64,000 nucleotides of DNA from positions 3,847,001-3,911,000 of the forward strand of contig CP021371.1 in the NCBI GenBank assembly GCA_002600635.1, in the 5' to 3' direction. Below, one piece after another: positions 34,909 to 45,651 of this stretch (its first letter is position 1; the number at the start of each line of letters is the position of its first letter). The position numbers were made by a program, and so were the translations under genes. A model generated the notes under the pieces. That model ran no database searches and was not told where the DNA came from. It saw only the letters and a program-made list of their open reading frames with translations. The stretch is from Rhizobium sp. ACO-34A. GTDB lineage: Bacteria > Pseudomonadota > Alphaproteobacteria > Rhizobiales > Rhizobiaceae.

Positions 34909-35097
34909 CTATTCGAACCGTCCGGAAGCCGGCGGATCGCTTGCCGGAAAGGTTTCCCGCAAGGCCTCGTCCAGATTGCCGTCGTCATGACGCTTCTTGA
35001 TGTCCGCAGGAGAACACTCTTCGAGGTCCACAGGTTCCGCAAGACTTTCCTTACCGTCCCGATATTGCCGCTTTTCTTCATTGCCCTGCTGTTTCAT
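34909..35097 (-). CDS. Small acidic hypothetical protein, 62 residues
   Basis: The start has a clear ribosome site (AAGGGAGA seven bases upstream). The protein is hydrophilic, with no membrane segment, and ends LRETFPASDPPASGRFE. The FPASDPPA ending recurs in small uncharacterised proteins of many proteobacteria. Function is unknown. Placement next to dps suggests co-expression in stress, but no shared promoter is demonstrated. Confidence 0.7.
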   Translation of the reverse strand: MKQQGNEEKRQYRDGKESLAEPVDLEECSPADIKKRHDDGNLDEALRETFPASDPPASGRFE

Positions 35098-35155
35098 GAC
35101 GATCTCCCTTGGAATGATTATCGTTCACAGGTACCGCACCAGCGGTGGCACTCTA

Positions 35156-35842
35156 TCACGTCGCGGACTGTTTATCTGCCGCAAGATGCGCTGCCAGAGC
35201 GAGAATGACGAGAACCGGCGGCGTGGCAAAACACCACACCGGAGAAAGCATGAAGGCGAGCGCCCCGCATGCGCAGCCGAGCGCGAACGTCACCACGCTC
35301 AACCCCATGCGCATAAGCCGGTTCTTCACCGTACCGGCATCGGCCGGATGCCCTCCGCTCAGAAGATCGGCGAGATCCAGCATGATCTGCGTCGTCGTAC
35401 CCGTCATCAGCGTCGTCGGCGGCTGCGTCGCCATATGCGCCCGATGCAGCGCATTCTGTATCGCCATCGCCGCGACAAGCGTCATGCCCACGCCGACGCT
35501 TGCCAGATTTTCCGCATGACCGAACGGCCCGCAGCGGAGCGCCAGAACCGCGGCAGCGACAAACAGCACGAACTTGATCGAAAGAAGGATCGGCATCGCA
35601 GAGCGTCCGCGGCTCTCCAGCCTGAGATCAAGCAGACGGGCCAGCAGGACAACGACGCAGAAGACCGGCAAGGCCAGGATCTTGGCGATGGCGCCGCCGG
35701 TTCCCAGCGCGATCACCGCGCCGAGCGTCACGAAGTTTCCCGTCACATGGGCCGTGAAAAGACCCGTCAGGGCAAGGAACCCCATGGTGTCGACATAGCC
35801 GCCGTTGAAGCTCAGAATTGCCGACAGGGGCGGTCGGACCAT
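35156..35842 (-). CDS. YoaK/DUF1275 family membrane protein
   Basis: 228 residues with about six hydrophobic segments. The N-terminal motif FNGGYVDTMGFLALTGLFTAHVTGN is characteristic of DUF1275 (stretch at residues 12-36, key pattern GGYVDTxGF and HVTGN). TTLMTGTTTQIMLDL is the second repeat-like motif. The family is common in bacteria and its transport substrate is unknown. Confidence 0.88.
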   Translation of the reverse strand: MVRPPLSAILSFNGGYVDTMGFLALTGLFTAHVTGNFVTLGAVIALGTGGAIAKILALPVFCVVVLLARLLDLRLESRGRSAMPILLSIKFVLFVAAAVLALRCGPFGHAENLASVGVGMTLVAAMAIQNALHRAHMATQPPTTLMTGTTTQIMLDLADLLSGGHPADAGTVKNRLMRMGLSVVTFALGCACGALAFMLSPVWCFATPPVLVILALAAHLAADKQSAT

Positions 35843-35962
35843 GGCAAATCTCCACTTGGGGTCGGGCTGCGGGCAGCGGGTGCCCGGAGATCAGAAAGAA
35901 AGCCGTGCCGTCCCCGCGGCATGCAGCGTAACCGACCACATGCCGCGAGGCTCGATATCCGG

Positions 35963-36325
35963 TCAGGCCTGGATGAACTTCAGGAGATCGGCGTTGAGCG
36001 GCTCAGGCTCGGTCGACATCATGCCGTGCGGATAACCCTTGTAGACCTTGAGCTCGGCATTCTTGACGATCTTGGCCGCAAGCAGGGCCGAATCGGCAAT
36101 CGGCACGATCTGGTCGTCATCGCCATGCATGATGAGCGTCGGAACGTCGATCTTCTTCAGGTCGTCGGTGAAATCGGTTTCGGAGAAGGCCTTGATGCCC
36201 TCGTAATGGGCCTTGGCGCTGCCCATCATGCCCTGCCGCCACCAGTTCTGGATGAGGCCCTGGGAAACCTTGGCGTCCGGACGGTTGAAGCCGTAGAACG
36301 GGCCGGAGGCGACATATTTTCATCG
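35963..36325 (-). pseudogene. Truncated alpha/beta hydrolase (chloroperoxidase-like), N-terminal part missing
   Basis: The frame carries the C-terminal ~120 residues of a non-heme chloroperoxidase-type alpha/beta hydrolase: VASGPFYGFNRPDAKVSQG, then PTLIMHGDDDQIVPI (catalytic Asp region) and KGYPHGMM (catalytic His). Recognisable sequence begins abruptly around 36325. The nucleophile-elbow Ser and oxyanion loop that should precede it are absent, and upstream bases do not code for them in any minus-strand frame. The internal ATG at 36229 would give only an 88-residue fragment. This looks like a deletion remnant. Confidence 0.75.
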
Positions 36326-36432
36326 GACCGGAAATCTGGATTGTCTAAACCGACTGCATTTTGGACAAAGTCCGCCTGTTCTCCGCCACCCGACATGGTC
36401 ACCGCGCGAGCGTCAAGGAAATGAAAACCGGT

Positions 36433-37332
36433 TCAGACGGGACGGACAGCCGTGACGAAATTCTCGAAGAAATCCGAGAACTTGGCGACCCGCATCGGCA
36501 GCTTTTCATAAGGGGGATAATAGAGCGTCAGCCAGAGTTCGGGCGACTGCCATTCGGGCAGGATCTGGACGAGATGGCCGTCGGCAATGGCCTTTTCGAC
36601 GATGAAGGACGGCAGCAGGGCAATCCCCTCGCCGTTTTCCGCAAGCCGGGCGGTCAGTTCGCCGTTATTGCCTGCAAGCACCTGACCCGCCCTCACCTTG
36701 CGCGTCCTGCCGGCGGAGGAAAGCTCCCATGTCTCGGACAGCGCCTCCTCGTCATAGGCGATGCATGCCGCTTCATCGAGATCATCAGGCGATTTCGGCG
36801 TACCGTTGGCGGCGAGATAGCCCGGAGACGCCACGAGCATACGACGCACCGGGCAGATCTTTCGCCAGATGGTGGACTTGTCCCGTGGCGGTTCGGAAAT
36901 GCGGATGGCGAGATCGAAACTGTCGGACACGATATCGATGAACCGGTCCGTCAGCGTCAGCGACACGGCGATACCCGGGTTTTCGACGCGGAAGCCGGAG
37001 ACGACATCCGGCAGGATACGCTGACCGAGCGACAATGGCACGTTGAGCCGGATGAGGCCCGCGGCATGGCCGGTTTCGGCGCGCACCTCGTCGGCCACTG
37101 CCTCGAAGGCCTCCACCAGCGGCTCGATGCGCGCCGCATATACGGCACCTGCCGAAGTCAGGGACACATGCCGGGTCGTTCGCAGAAGAAGCTGCACGCC
37201 GAGACGCTCCTCCAGCGCACTGACGGCACGCGTGACGGTCGGCGCCGTCATCGAAAGCTGACGGGCAGCAGCGACAAAGCTGCGCTCCTTCGCAACGGCC
37301 AGAAAGATGCGGATATCGTTCAGATCGCTCAT
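36433..37332 (-). CDS. LysR-family transcriptional regulator
   Basis: 299 residues starting MSDLNDIRIFLAVAKERSF. The winged helix-turn-helix (AARQLSMTAPTVTRAVSALE) and the substrate-binding domain of CrgA/DsdC-like LysR proteins are intact. The open frame extends far upstream across the divergent genes, but the LysR-type start at 37332 is unambiguous. It is divergent from the dioxygenase operon, and a perfect palindrome lies between them. It is therefore very likely the regulator of that operon and of itself. Confidence 0.92.
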   Translation of the reverse strand: MSDLNDIRIFLAVAKERSFVAAARQLSMTAPTVTRAVSALEERLGVQLLLRTTRHVSLTSAGAVYAARIEPLVEAFEAVADEVRAETGHAAGLIRLNVPLSLGQRILPDVVSGFRVENPGIAVSLTLTDRFIDIVSDSFDLAIRISEPPRDKSTIWRKICPVRRMLVASPGYLAANGTPKSPDDLDEAACIAYDEEALSETWELSSAGRTRKVRAGQVLAGNNGELTARLAENGEGIALLPSFIVEKAIADGHLVQILPEWQSPELWLTLYYPPYEKLPMRVAKFSDFFENFVTAVRPV

Positions 37333-37352
37333 GTCGAATAATTTCACTTTTT

Positions 37353-37377
37353 GCAATAATATTGTCAATATTATTGC
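37353..37377. promoter_or_regulatory. Perfect 25-bp palindromic operator between lysR and dioxygenase genes
   Basis: GCAATAATATT, spacer GTC, then AATATTATTGC: two 11-bp arms without mismatch in an otherwise GC-rich genome. It sits 21 bases from the LysR start and 82 bases from the dioxygenase start. The T-N11-A form of LysR boxes fits inside it. It is the probable binding site of the divergent LysR regulator. Confidence 0.8.
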
Positions 37378-37458
37378 CATTCTCTTCAATGAGCTTTGGC
37401 CCCATCTTCTGCCTCGGAACAAGGGATGCAACGGCATCCGAACAGAAGGATGACAAAA

Positions 37459-38391
37459 ATGCTTACTCAGATCAAAGGCTTGCACCACATTACCTCCATG
37501 GCTGCTGACGCCCAGGAGAACAGCGACTTTTTCACCAAGACGCTCGGTCTGCGCCGCGTGAAGAAGACCGTCAACTTCGATGCCCCCGATGTCTACCATC
37601 TCTATTATGGCGACGAGGCCGGCACTCCCGGTTCGGTCATGACCTACTTCCCCTTTCCGCATATCGCGGCAGGTCGCCCGGGCGCCGGTGAAGTCGGTGA
37701 ATCCTACTTCGCGGTTCCGAAGGGCTCGCTGGGCTACTGGACGGAACGCCTGACCAAGCTCGGCGTGAAGAACCTCTCGGCAGCGGAAGTGTTCGGCGAA
37801 AAGCGCCTGCGCTTCGCCGGTCCTGACAGTGACGGTTTCTCGCTGGTGGAAGTCGATAACGACAAGCGCAAAGGCTGGCTGCATGATGAGATCGGAGCCG
37901 CCGAAGCCATCAAGGGTTTCCATGGTGCGAGCATGAGGCTCAAGGACACCGGCGCGACCCGCGAATTGCTCGGCTTCATGGGCTATGAGAAGGTCGACGA
38001 AAAGGGCGAATGGGCTCGCTTTGCCATCGCCGGCGGCAACGGTGCGGATTTCATCGATCTCGAAACCGTCCCGCAGGCAGATTTTGCCCGCCTCGGCGCA
38101 GGCTCGGTCCACCACATCGCATTCGCGGTGGAAGACAGGGCTGCACAGCTTGAAGTGCGCAAGGCGCTTCTCGACACCGGCTACCAGGTAACCCCGGTCA
38201 TCGACCGCGATTACTTCTGGGCGATCTACTTCCGTACGCCGGGCGGCGTGCTGTTCGAAATCGCGACCAACGAACCCGGCTTCGACCGCGACGAGGATAC
38301 CGCTCACCTCGGCGAAGCCCTGAAGCTGCCGTCCCGCTACGAGCCCTATCGCGGCCAGATCGAAAAGCAGCTTCAGCCGATCGCCGACTAG
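37459..38391 (+). CDS. Ring-cleaving dioxygenase, VOC/glyoxalase family (MhqO-like)
   Basis: 310 residues. The start at 37459 is preferred over 37450 because AGAAGGA is then correctly spaced. Two VOC modules are present. Metal-ligand candidates are the His in KGLHHITSMA, the His in GSVHHIAFAV and the Glu in GGVLFEIATNEPGF, the usual 2-His-1-Glu set. Similar enzymes (MhqO, LinE/PcpA) cleave hydroquinone-type rings or act in quinone stress. It is first of three plus-strand genes that also encode an esterase and a pirin, the same gene neighbourhood as mhq-type detoxification loci. Confidence 0.87.
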   Translation: MLTQIKGLHHITSMAADAQENSDFFTKTLGLRRVKKTVNFDAPDVYHLYYGDEAGTPGSVMTYFPFPHIAAGRPGAGEVGESYFAVPKGSLGYWTERLTKLGVKNLSAAEVFGEKRLRFAGPDSDGFSLVEVDNDKRKGWLHDEIGAAEAIKGFHGASMRLKDTGATRELLGFMGYEKVDEKGEWARFAIAGGNGADFIDLETVPQADFARLGAGSVHHIAFAVEDRAAQLEVRKALLDTGYQVTPVIDRDYFWAIYFRTPGGVLFEIATNEPGFDRDEDTAHLGEALKLPSRYEPYRGQIEKQLQPIAD

Positions 38392-38454
38392 AGCAGTGGC
38401 AAAGATGGATGAAACGGCGGGACCGAATGGTCCCATCATCAGGAGAAAGACGTC

Positions 38455-39066
38455 ATGAACACGACGACCAGCACTTATCATGCCTTTAGCAAGCCGGGTT
38501 CCGATGGGGCTCCGCTCATCTTCGCTTTCCACGGCACCGGCGGCAATGAACTCCAGTTCACCGAACTGGTCGAGCAGATCCTTCCCGATGCCGGGATCGT
38601 ATCCCCGAGGGGCGATGTTTCCGAATACGGCGCCCTGCGCTTCTTCCGCCGCACCGGCGAAGGCGTCTACGATATGGACGACCTCGCCAGACGCACGGAC
38701 AAGATGATCGACTTCCTCGCGGAAAGGAAAGCGGAGAACCCCGGTCGTCCCGTCTATGCACTCGGCTATTCCAACGGAGCGAACATTCTCGCCGCCGTGG
38801 CGTTCAAGAAGCCCGACCTCTTCGACCGCGTGGCGCTGCTGCATCCGCTGATCCCGTGGAAGCCGGAAAACAACGGCGCACTGAAGGACCGGCAGGTACT
38901 CATCACGGCCGGGCAGCATGATCCCATCTGCCCGCTGCCGCTGACCGAGGCGCTTGTCGACTACTTCGAACGACAGGGCGCCAAGGTCGAAACCAGCATC
39001 CATGCCGGCGGGCACGAAATCCGCCAGACGGAACTGCAGGCACTGAGCACCTTCCTGACCCGATAA
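38455..39066 (+). CDS. Alpha/beta hydrolase, carboxylesterase type (MhqD-like)
   Basis: 203 residues, with AGGAGAAAGACGTC before the ATG. The oxyanion region FAFHGTGGNELQF, nucleophile elbow ALGYSNGANIL (Ser in GxSxG), catalytic Asp in GQHDPICPLP and His in IHAGGHEI form a complete triad. It resembles the phospholipase/carboxylesterase family and MhqD, which accompanies MhqO dioxygenases. It probably hydrolyses ester products of aromatic or quinone degradation. Confidence 0.88.
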   Translation: MNTTTSTYHAFSKPGSDGAPLIFAFHGTGGNELQFTELVEQILPDAGIVSPRGDVSEYGALRFFRRTGEGVYDMDDLARRTDKMIDFLAERKAENPGRPVYALGYSNGANILAAVAFKKPDLFDRVALLHPLIPWKPENNGALKDRQVLITAGQHDPICPLPLTEALVDYFERQGAKVETSIHAGGHEIRQTELQALSTFLTR

Positions 39067-39161
39067 GCGTTCCGGCCGAGACGACACGGTCTACGTCGGA
39101 ACGAAACTGCGAAACCATCCGTCGGAGGCATCGAGCCCCGATGCAATCCGGGAGAGAAACC

Positions 39162-39863
39162 ATGATCCTGATCCACGAAAACATGAGCCGCGGCAAAACC
39201 AGCAAGGGCTGGCTGAACAGCTTTCATACCTTCTCGTTCGGCGGTTTCCAGGACCCGACGCGCATGGGTTTCGGCCCGCTTCGCGTCATCAATGAGGACT
39301 GGGTCATTCCGGGTTCGGGCTTTTCCGAACATCCCCACGACAACATGGACATCCTCACTGTCCTGCTCGAAGGCAAGCTGCGCCACCAGGACACGATGGG
39401 AAACGTCTCAACGTTCGAGGCCGGAGAGATCCAGTTGATGTCCGCCGGCACAGGGGTCAGCCATTCGGAAATGAACGCCTCGGAGGACGAAACCGCTCAT
39501 CTCCTGCAGATCTGGATGATCCCGGATGTCAGGGGAACCGCACCGCGCTACCAGCAGGCCCGCCTGCCGGCCGCGGAAGATACCCGGGACTGGACGCCGA
39601 TCGCATCCGGCACCGAGGGCGAGGCTCCGCTTCACCTGTTGTCCGACAGCAGCATACTGATCGCGAACCCGAAGGAAGGTGATGTCAGCACCATCCCCGC
39701 CCGGCCCGGACGCCTCGTCTTCGTCCACATCGTGGACGGACTGGCGAGGATCGACGACGAGAACCTGAGACCGGGTGACGGCCTCCAGATTTCCGACCCG
39801 GAAACCCTGGAACTCAGCTGGCTGACCAACGGGAAAGCGCTTCTGTTCGACATGCCTCGATAA
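39162..39863 (+). CDS. Pirin family protein (YhhW-like bicupin)
   Basis: 233 residues from the ATG at 39162 (GGGAGAG upstream). The pirin N-terminal cupin has the metal-ligand set in FSEHPHDNMDILT and the later E/H of SAGTGVSHSEMN. The second cupin is shorter. Several bacterial pirins have quercetin 2,3-dioxygenase activity. In this operon it fits oxidative metabolism of phenolics or quinones. It is the third gene of the LysR-controlled set. Confidence 0.9.
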   Translation: MILIHENMSRGKTSKGWLNSFHTFSFGGFQDPTRMGFGPLRVINEDWVIPGSGFSEHPHDNMDILTVLLEGKLRHQDTMGNVSTFEAGEIQLMSAGTGVSHSEMNASEDETAHLLQIWMIPDVRGTAPRYQQARLPAAEDTRDWTPIASGTEGEAPLHLLSDSSILIANPKEGDVSTIPARPGRLVFVHIVDGLARIDDENLRPGDGLQISDPETLELSWLTNGKALLFDMPR

Positions 39864-39919
39864 GAACCGAAAACCCCGAAACCGGGCGGCGGGAACTTTA
39901 TCCCGCCGCTCTTCGGTTC
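39864..39919. terminator. Convergent terminator hairpin between pirin and response-regulator genes
   Basis: The outer arms GAACCGAA / TTCGGTTC (39864-39871, 39912-39919) and inner arms GCGGCGGGA / TCCCGCCGC (39886-39894, 39901-39909) form a nested inverted repeat between two convergent genes. No long T-run is present. Confidence 0.6.
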
Positions 39920-40334
39920 AGTAAGATCCGCCGCCCTTCGATTGCAAGGCGGCATCGAGACAGGCTGCCAATGCATCGGCGTGGAAAGGCTTCTGCAGCA
40001 CACGAACATGCTCGCCGATATGTTCGCGCACCTGTTTCTCCGCGAAGGCGGTGATAAAGACGAACGGAACCCGACGCGACACCTCTTCCTGCAAGCGAAG
40101 ATAGAGGTCGATGCCGCTCATGCCGGCCATGTTGACGTCTGAAACGATGCAGGATGCAGAGAGATTATCCTCATCCGCCAGGAATTCTTCAGCGGAAACA
40201 AATGACTTCGCCGTGAAGCCAAGCGAGCGGACAAGACTGCTCGTTGCCCGGCGCACGTCGGCCTCGTCGTCGATGATTGCAATGAAACTGGTCGTTGCCA
40301 CGGCGGAAGTAGCCAATCTCCGGCGTACCGGCAC
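39918..40334 (-). CDS. Single-domain response regulator (FixJ-type receiver)
   Basis: 138 residues with no output domain. The receiver is complete: acidic pair in IAIIDDEADVR, phosphoacceptor Asp in CIVSDVNMAGMSG, Thr in FVFITAFAE and Lys in VLQKPFHADAL. The start is uncertain: the longest frame begins with GTG at 40334, and another GTG lies about 11 codons inside. Receivers of this type resemble the N-terminal half of FixJ/TodR-like regulators and may act as phosphate sinks. No histidine kinase is adjacent. It lies downstream of the cyclase gene on the same strand. Confidence 0.85.
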   Translation of the reverse strand: MPVRRRLATSAVATTSFIAIIDDEADVRRATSSLVRSLGFTAKSFVSAEEFLADEDNLSASCIVSDVNMAGMSGIDLYLRLQEEVSRRVPFVFITAFAEKQVREHIGEHVRVLQKPFHADALAACLDAALQSKGGGSY

Positions 40335-40494
40335 ACAATTGCTGATAACGCTATATAGCTCCAGCCGTGCGACGGATGAACTATACGGAGGTTTACCGGC
40401 AACACCGAAAGGTAAACCTTCGCATCCGAAGTCGAACTTCTCCCGACTGTCGTTTTCCGTGTGGTTCTATCCGCTCCGGACAGGCTGCCTGCCG

Positions 40495-41700
40495 CTATTG
40501 GCGAAGCGCAAACAGCGCCTTCTGCTCCTGCACGCCCTTGAGCTGGAACGAGCCGAGATTGTGGAATGCTTTCAGCCCCTCTTCGGGTGCGAGGGCCGCG
40601 AACTCGCGGGAAGCAAGCGCGGTCTCGTTGACGGAACGGCACATGGCCGCCATGCGGCATACCTCGTTGACGGCGGGACCGATCACGGTGAAATCCAGCC
40701 GTTCATCGCTGCCGACATTACCGTAGAAGACTTCCCCCTCGTGAAGCGCGAGATAGACCGAAGTCGTCGCCAGCCCCTCCTCACCGCGCCGAAGGTTGAG
40801 CTCGGCAATCCGCCTGCCGACATCGGCCTGAGCCTGCAGCGCAGCCCGTGCAGCTTCGTGCTGGTCGCGGTGGTTGAAGATGGCGAGAATGCCGTCGCCG
40901 ACAAGCTTCAGGATATCGCCGCCCGCGTTGTGGACTGCCGAGATGACGGTGTCGGCATAGTCGTTGAGGAAGGCGATGAGCCTTCCGCTTTCCATGGTTT
41001 CCGATAGCGAGGTGTAGTTTTCCATGTCGGAATACCAGAGCACCGTCCGGATGGTCTCGACCTTCCCCCGCTCGATGCGGCCTTCAAGCACACGCCGGCC
41101 GGGATCCCGACCGAGATAGACCTCCACCAGCGACCGCGCAATCTGGCCGAGCGAAGCAGACTTGATTGCGAGCGCAAGGCTCGCGACGAGTTTGCGCAGC
41201 ACATTCAGGTCATCTTCGGAGAAACCCTCCGGCTGGCTGGTCGACCATCGGGAATAAATGTTTTCGACTTCTCCGATCCTCGTCTCGCCGCCCAGCTTGT
41301 GCATCAGCACGAAATAGTCGGTGTGCCCCTCTTCCAGAAGGTCGCTGATGATGCCGAACCTTGAGCGGTCTGCATTGACGAGCGGAATATGCAGTTCCGA
41401 AAGATCATTTTCGCTCATGTAATGAAACGGGCTGCTGCGCCAGAGATGATCGTTGCGGACCGCCTCCTGCCGCGTGAACTCCCGGTGCTCCGGGCCGTTC
41501 TGGTTCGCCACGTTCCAGAAAACGCCCTCCGATTCCTGCACCGGATGGAGCGTGTCGAAGAACACCGCGGCCCCCACGATCTCCAGTCCACCCGCACGCA
41601 GACGGTTACAGAAACCGTCTACCAGATCGGTTTCCCGCAACCCCATAAGTCCTTGCTCGATAACCCAGTCATTGATCGCATCAAGCGTTTCCCTGTCCAT
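40495..41700 (-). CDS. Class III adenylate/guanylate cyclase with N-terminal sensor-like domain
   Basis: 401 residues from the ATG at 41700 (GGGAGGG eight bases upstream). The C-terminal ~190 residues are a class III cyclase homology domain: LWYSDMENYTSLSE (metal-binding Asp), GGDILKLVGDGILAIF (second metal Asp) and VIGPAVNEVCRMAAMC (transition-state Asn region). The N-terminal ~190 residues have no membrane span and look like a GAF-type or uncharacterised sensory region. Rhizobial genomes carry many such cyclases, and the signal is unknown. cAMP is the likely product. Confidence 0.88.
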   Translation of the reverse strand: MDRETLDAINDWVIEQGLMGLRETDLVDGFCNRLRAGGLEIVGAAVFFDTLHPVQESEGVFWNVANQNGPEHREFTRQEAVRNDHLWRSSPFHYMSENDLSELHIPLVNADRSRFGIISDLLEEGHTDYFVLMHKLGGETRIGEVENIYSRWSTSQPEGFSEDDLNVLRKLVASLALAIKSASLGQIARSLVEVYLGRDPGRRVLEGRIERGKVETIRTVLWYSDMENYTSLSETMESGRLIAFLNDYADTVISAVHNAGGDILKLVGDGILAIFNHRDQHEAARAALQAQADVGRRIAELNLRRGEEGLATTSVYLALHEGEVFYGNVGSDERLDFTVIGPAVNEVCRMAAMCRSVNETALASREFAALAPEEGLKAFHNLGSFQLKGVQEQKALFALRQ

Positions 41701-41917
41701 GGGCATGCCCTCCCGCACCTGTCGCGCGTATCATGTATCGGGGCATTATCTGAAAACGGCGAAAGCGAATTTCAACCCATGCTTTCAAAGATATATGAGC
41801 AATTGCCGGAACAACACACGGCATCGCCCCGTCGCCGATTCATGAAGCGGCAGGCGGGGCTTATCTGTGGGCATAAGACATAGGGAATACAGGCCATTTC
41901 GTCGCGTGCAGCACGCT

Positions 41918-43090
<1,173 letters not shown>

Positions 43091-43095
43091 TCAAA

Positions 43096-45252
43096 TCACA
43101 GCGTGCACGACACGCAGCCCTGAACCTGCGTACCCTCGAGCGCCATCTGACGCAGCCGGATGTAGTAGATGGTCTTGATGCCCCGCTTCCACGCATAGAT
43201 CTGGGCACGATTGATGTCGCGGGTGGTCGCGGTGTCGCGGAAGAACAGGGTCAGCGAAAGCCCCTGGTCGACATGCTGCGTAGCCGCCGCATAGGTGTCG
43301 ATGATCTTCTCCGGGCCGATCTCGTAGGCATCCTGATAATATTCGAGATTGTCATTGGTGAGATAGGCGGCGGGATAGTAGACGCGGCCGATCTTACCTT
43401 CCTTGCGGATCTCGATCTTCGAAACGATCGGATGAATCGAGGAGGTCGAATGGTTGATATAGGAGATCGAGCCGGTGGGCGGCACGGCCTGCAGGTTCTG
43501 GTTATAGAGCCCGCCCGTCATCACTGCCTTCTTCAGCGTGAGCCAATCCTCCTGTGTCGGTATGGCGATGCCGGCTTTCTCGAACAGTTCCGCCACCCGC
43601 TCGGTCGCAGGCCCCCATTCCTGCTGCGTATATTTGTCGAAATACTCGCCCGAAGCATATTTCGAATCCTCGAAGCCCTTGAAACTGACGCCCCGCTCGA
43701 CCGCCAGCCGGTTCGATGCCTTCAGAGCGTGATAGGTCACCGTGTAGAAGTAGATATTGGTGAAATCGATACCCTCTTCCGAACCGTAGAAGATGCGTTC
43801 GCGGGCGAGATAGCCGTGCAGGTTCATCTGGCCGAGGCCGATGGCGTGGCTCTCGTCATTGCCCTTGGCAACCGACGGCACGGACCCGATATGGCTCATG
43901 TCCGAAACGGCGGTCAGCGCCCGGATCGAGGTTTCGATGGTCTTGCCGAAATCGGGCGCATCCATCGCGGCGGCAATGTTGAGAGAGCCGAGATTGCAGG
44001 AAATGTCCTTGCCCATATGGCTGTAGGAAAGGTCCTCGTTGAACTCGCTCGCCTCGCTTACCTGCAGGATTTCCGAGCAGAGATTGCTCATGGTGATGCG
44101 TCCGGCCACCGGATTGGCGCGGTTCACCGTGTCTTCGAACATGATGTAGGGATAACCGCTTTCGAACTGGATCTCCGCGATCACCTGGAAGAATTCGCGC
44201 GCCTTGATCTTCTTTTTCTTGATCCGGCTGTCGGCAACCATTTCCTGATACTTTTCCGTCACCGAAATTTCGGTGAACGGCACGCCGTAAACGCGCTCGA
44301 CGTCATAGGGCGAGAACAGGTACATGTCCTCGTTGTTGCGGGCGAGTTCGAAGGTAATGTCGGGGATGACGACGCCGAGCGACAGCGTCTTGATACGGAT
44401 CTTTTCATCCGCATTCTCGCGCTTGGTATCGAGGAAGCGCATGATATCGGGGTGATGGGCATGCAGGTAGACGGCCCCCGCTCCCTGCCGCGCCCCGAGC
44501 TGGTTCGCGTAGGAAAACGAGTCTTCCAGCAGCTTCATCACCGGGATCACGCCCGAGGACTGGTTCTCGATCTGCTTGATCGGCGCGCCGGCCTCGCGGA
44601 TATTCGTCAGCGACAGCGCCACGCCGCCGCCCCGCTTGGAAAGCTGAAGGGCCGAATTGATCGCCCGGCCGATGCTCTCCATGTTATCTTCCACGCGCAG
44701 CAGGAAGCACGAGACCAGTTCGCCCCGCTGCTGCTTGCCGGCATTGAGAAAGGTCGGCGTCGCAGGCTGGAAACGACCGGAAATGATCTCTTCCATCAAT
44801 TCGCGGGCAAAACCCTCATCGCCGCGCGAAAGCGTCAGCGCCACCATGCAGACACGATCCTCGTAGCGCTCGAGGTAACGCTTCCCGTCGAAGGTCTTCA
44901 ACGTGTAGGAGGTGTAGTACTTGAAGGCCCCGAGAAAGGTCGGGAAGCGGAACTTCTTCGCATAGGCCTCATCAAACAGATCCCGCACGAAGTTGAAGGA
45001 ATACTGGTCCAGCACCGCCTGTTCGTAATAGCCTTCGCTCACCAGATAATCGAGCTTCTCCCGGAGGTTATGGAAGAAGACGGTGTTCTGGTTCACATGC
45101 TGGAGAAAATACTGGCGCGCAGCCAGACGGTCCTTGTCGAGCTGGATCCGGCCATCCTCGTCATAGAGGTTCAGCATGGCGTTGAGAGCGTGATAGTCGA
45201 GCGAAACCTCGCTCGTACCGGCCGCCGGTCGGGTTTGTGTCAGCGTGTCCAA
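43096..45252 (-). CDS. nrdE: Ribonucleoside-diphosphate reductase class Ib, alpha subunit NrdE
   Basis: 718 residues from a TTG at 45252, which lies inside the end of nrdI. No ATG is available near the expected N-terminus, and the longer frame to 45336 starts within nrdI. The NrdE core is intact: active-site region [21 protein letters not shown] with the half-cystine partner, and [18 protein letters not shown] in the barrel. The C-terminal redox tail QGCVSCTL is reduced by NrdH. It reduces NDPs to dNDPs without B12. Confidence 0.95.
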   Translation of the reverse strand: MDTLTQTRPAAGTSEVSLDYHALNAMLNLYDEDGRIQLDKDRLAARQYFLQHVNQNTVFFHNLREKLDYLVSEGYYEQAVLDQYSFNFVRDLFDEAYAKKFRFPTFLGAFKYYTSYTLKTFDGKRYLERYEDRVCMVALTLSRGDEGFARELMEEIISGRFQPATPTFLNAGKQQRGELVSCFLLRVEDNMESIGRAINSALQLSKRGGGVALSLTNIREAGAPIKQIENQSSGVIPVMKLLEDSFSYANQLGARQGAGAVYLHAHHPDIMRFLDTKRENADEKIRIKTLSLGVVIPDITFELARNNEDMYLFSPYDVERVYGVPFTEISVTEKYQEMVADSRIKKKKIKAREFFQVIAEIQFESGYPYIMFEDTVNRANPVAGRITMSNLCSEILQVSEASEFNEDLSYSHMGKDISCNLGSLNIAAAMDAPDFGKTIETSIRALTAVSDMSHIGSVPSVAKGNDESHAIGLGQMNLHGYLARERIFYGSEEGIDFTNIYFYTVTYHALKASNRLAVERGVSFKGFEDSKYASGEYFDKYTQQEWGPATERVAELFEKAGIAIPTQEDWLTLKKAVMTGGLYNQNLQAVPPTGSISYINHSTSSIHPIVSKIEIRKEGKIGRVYYPAAYLTNDNLEYYQDAYEIGPEKIIDTYAAATQHVDQGLSLTLFFRDTATTRDINRAQIYAWKRGIKTIYYIRLRQMALEGTQVQGCVSCTL

Positions 45253-45638
45253 AATTTTCCCAGTCCCTGTCTGACGTTGTCGACATCCTCCGCCGTTCCG
45301 AGAAGTTCGAAACGATAGAGGAACGGCACCCCGCACTTCGCCGAGACGATGTCTCCGGCGATGGCGTAGGCTGTGCCGAAATTGGTGTTTCCCGCCGCGA
45401 TGACACCGCGGATCAGGCTTCGGTTGCGAGGATTGTTGAGAAAGCGGATCACCGGCTTCGGCACCGCTCCCTTTTCCGATCCACCGCCATAGGTCGGCGT
45501 GACCAGCACGAAGGGAGCCCCTGCCTCCGGCGGCTCCTCGCTCGCATCGACCGGCAGCCTCAGCCCGCCAAGGTCGAGTTTCTCGACGAAGCGGCGAGTG
45601 TTTTCCGACCGGCTGGAGAAATAGACGAGGCCGCCCAT
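45240..45638 (-). CDS. nrdI: NrdI flavodoxin-like protein
   Basis: 132 residues. FMN-binding loops: [19 protein letters not shown] and [32 protein letters not shown] is the NrdI signature. NrdI supplies the oxidant for assembly of the Mn(III)2-tyrosyl cofactor of NrdF. It overlaps the TTG start of nrdE by 13 bases and lies 13 bases from nrdH. Confidence 0.95.
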   Translation of the reverse strand: MGGLVYFSSRSENTRRFVEKLDLGGLRLPVDASEEPPEAGAPFVLVTPTYGGGSEKGAVPKPVIRFLNNPRNRSLIRGVIAAGNTNFGTAYAIAGDIVSAKCGVPFLYRFELLGTAEDVDNVRQGLGKFWTR

Positions 45639-45651
45639 GGGTATAGCCTCG

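Noticed and set aside
37333..39087. Continuation of the minus-strand LysR open frame through the dioxygenase and esterase genes
   Set aside because: The LysR N-terminus is clear at 37332. The upstream part is antisense to two recognised plus-strand genes.
40390..40418. GGTTTACC / GGTAAACC inverted repeat as cyclase terminator
   Set aside because: The stem is short with a long loop, lies 77 bases or more after the cyclase stop and has no T-run on the minus strand.
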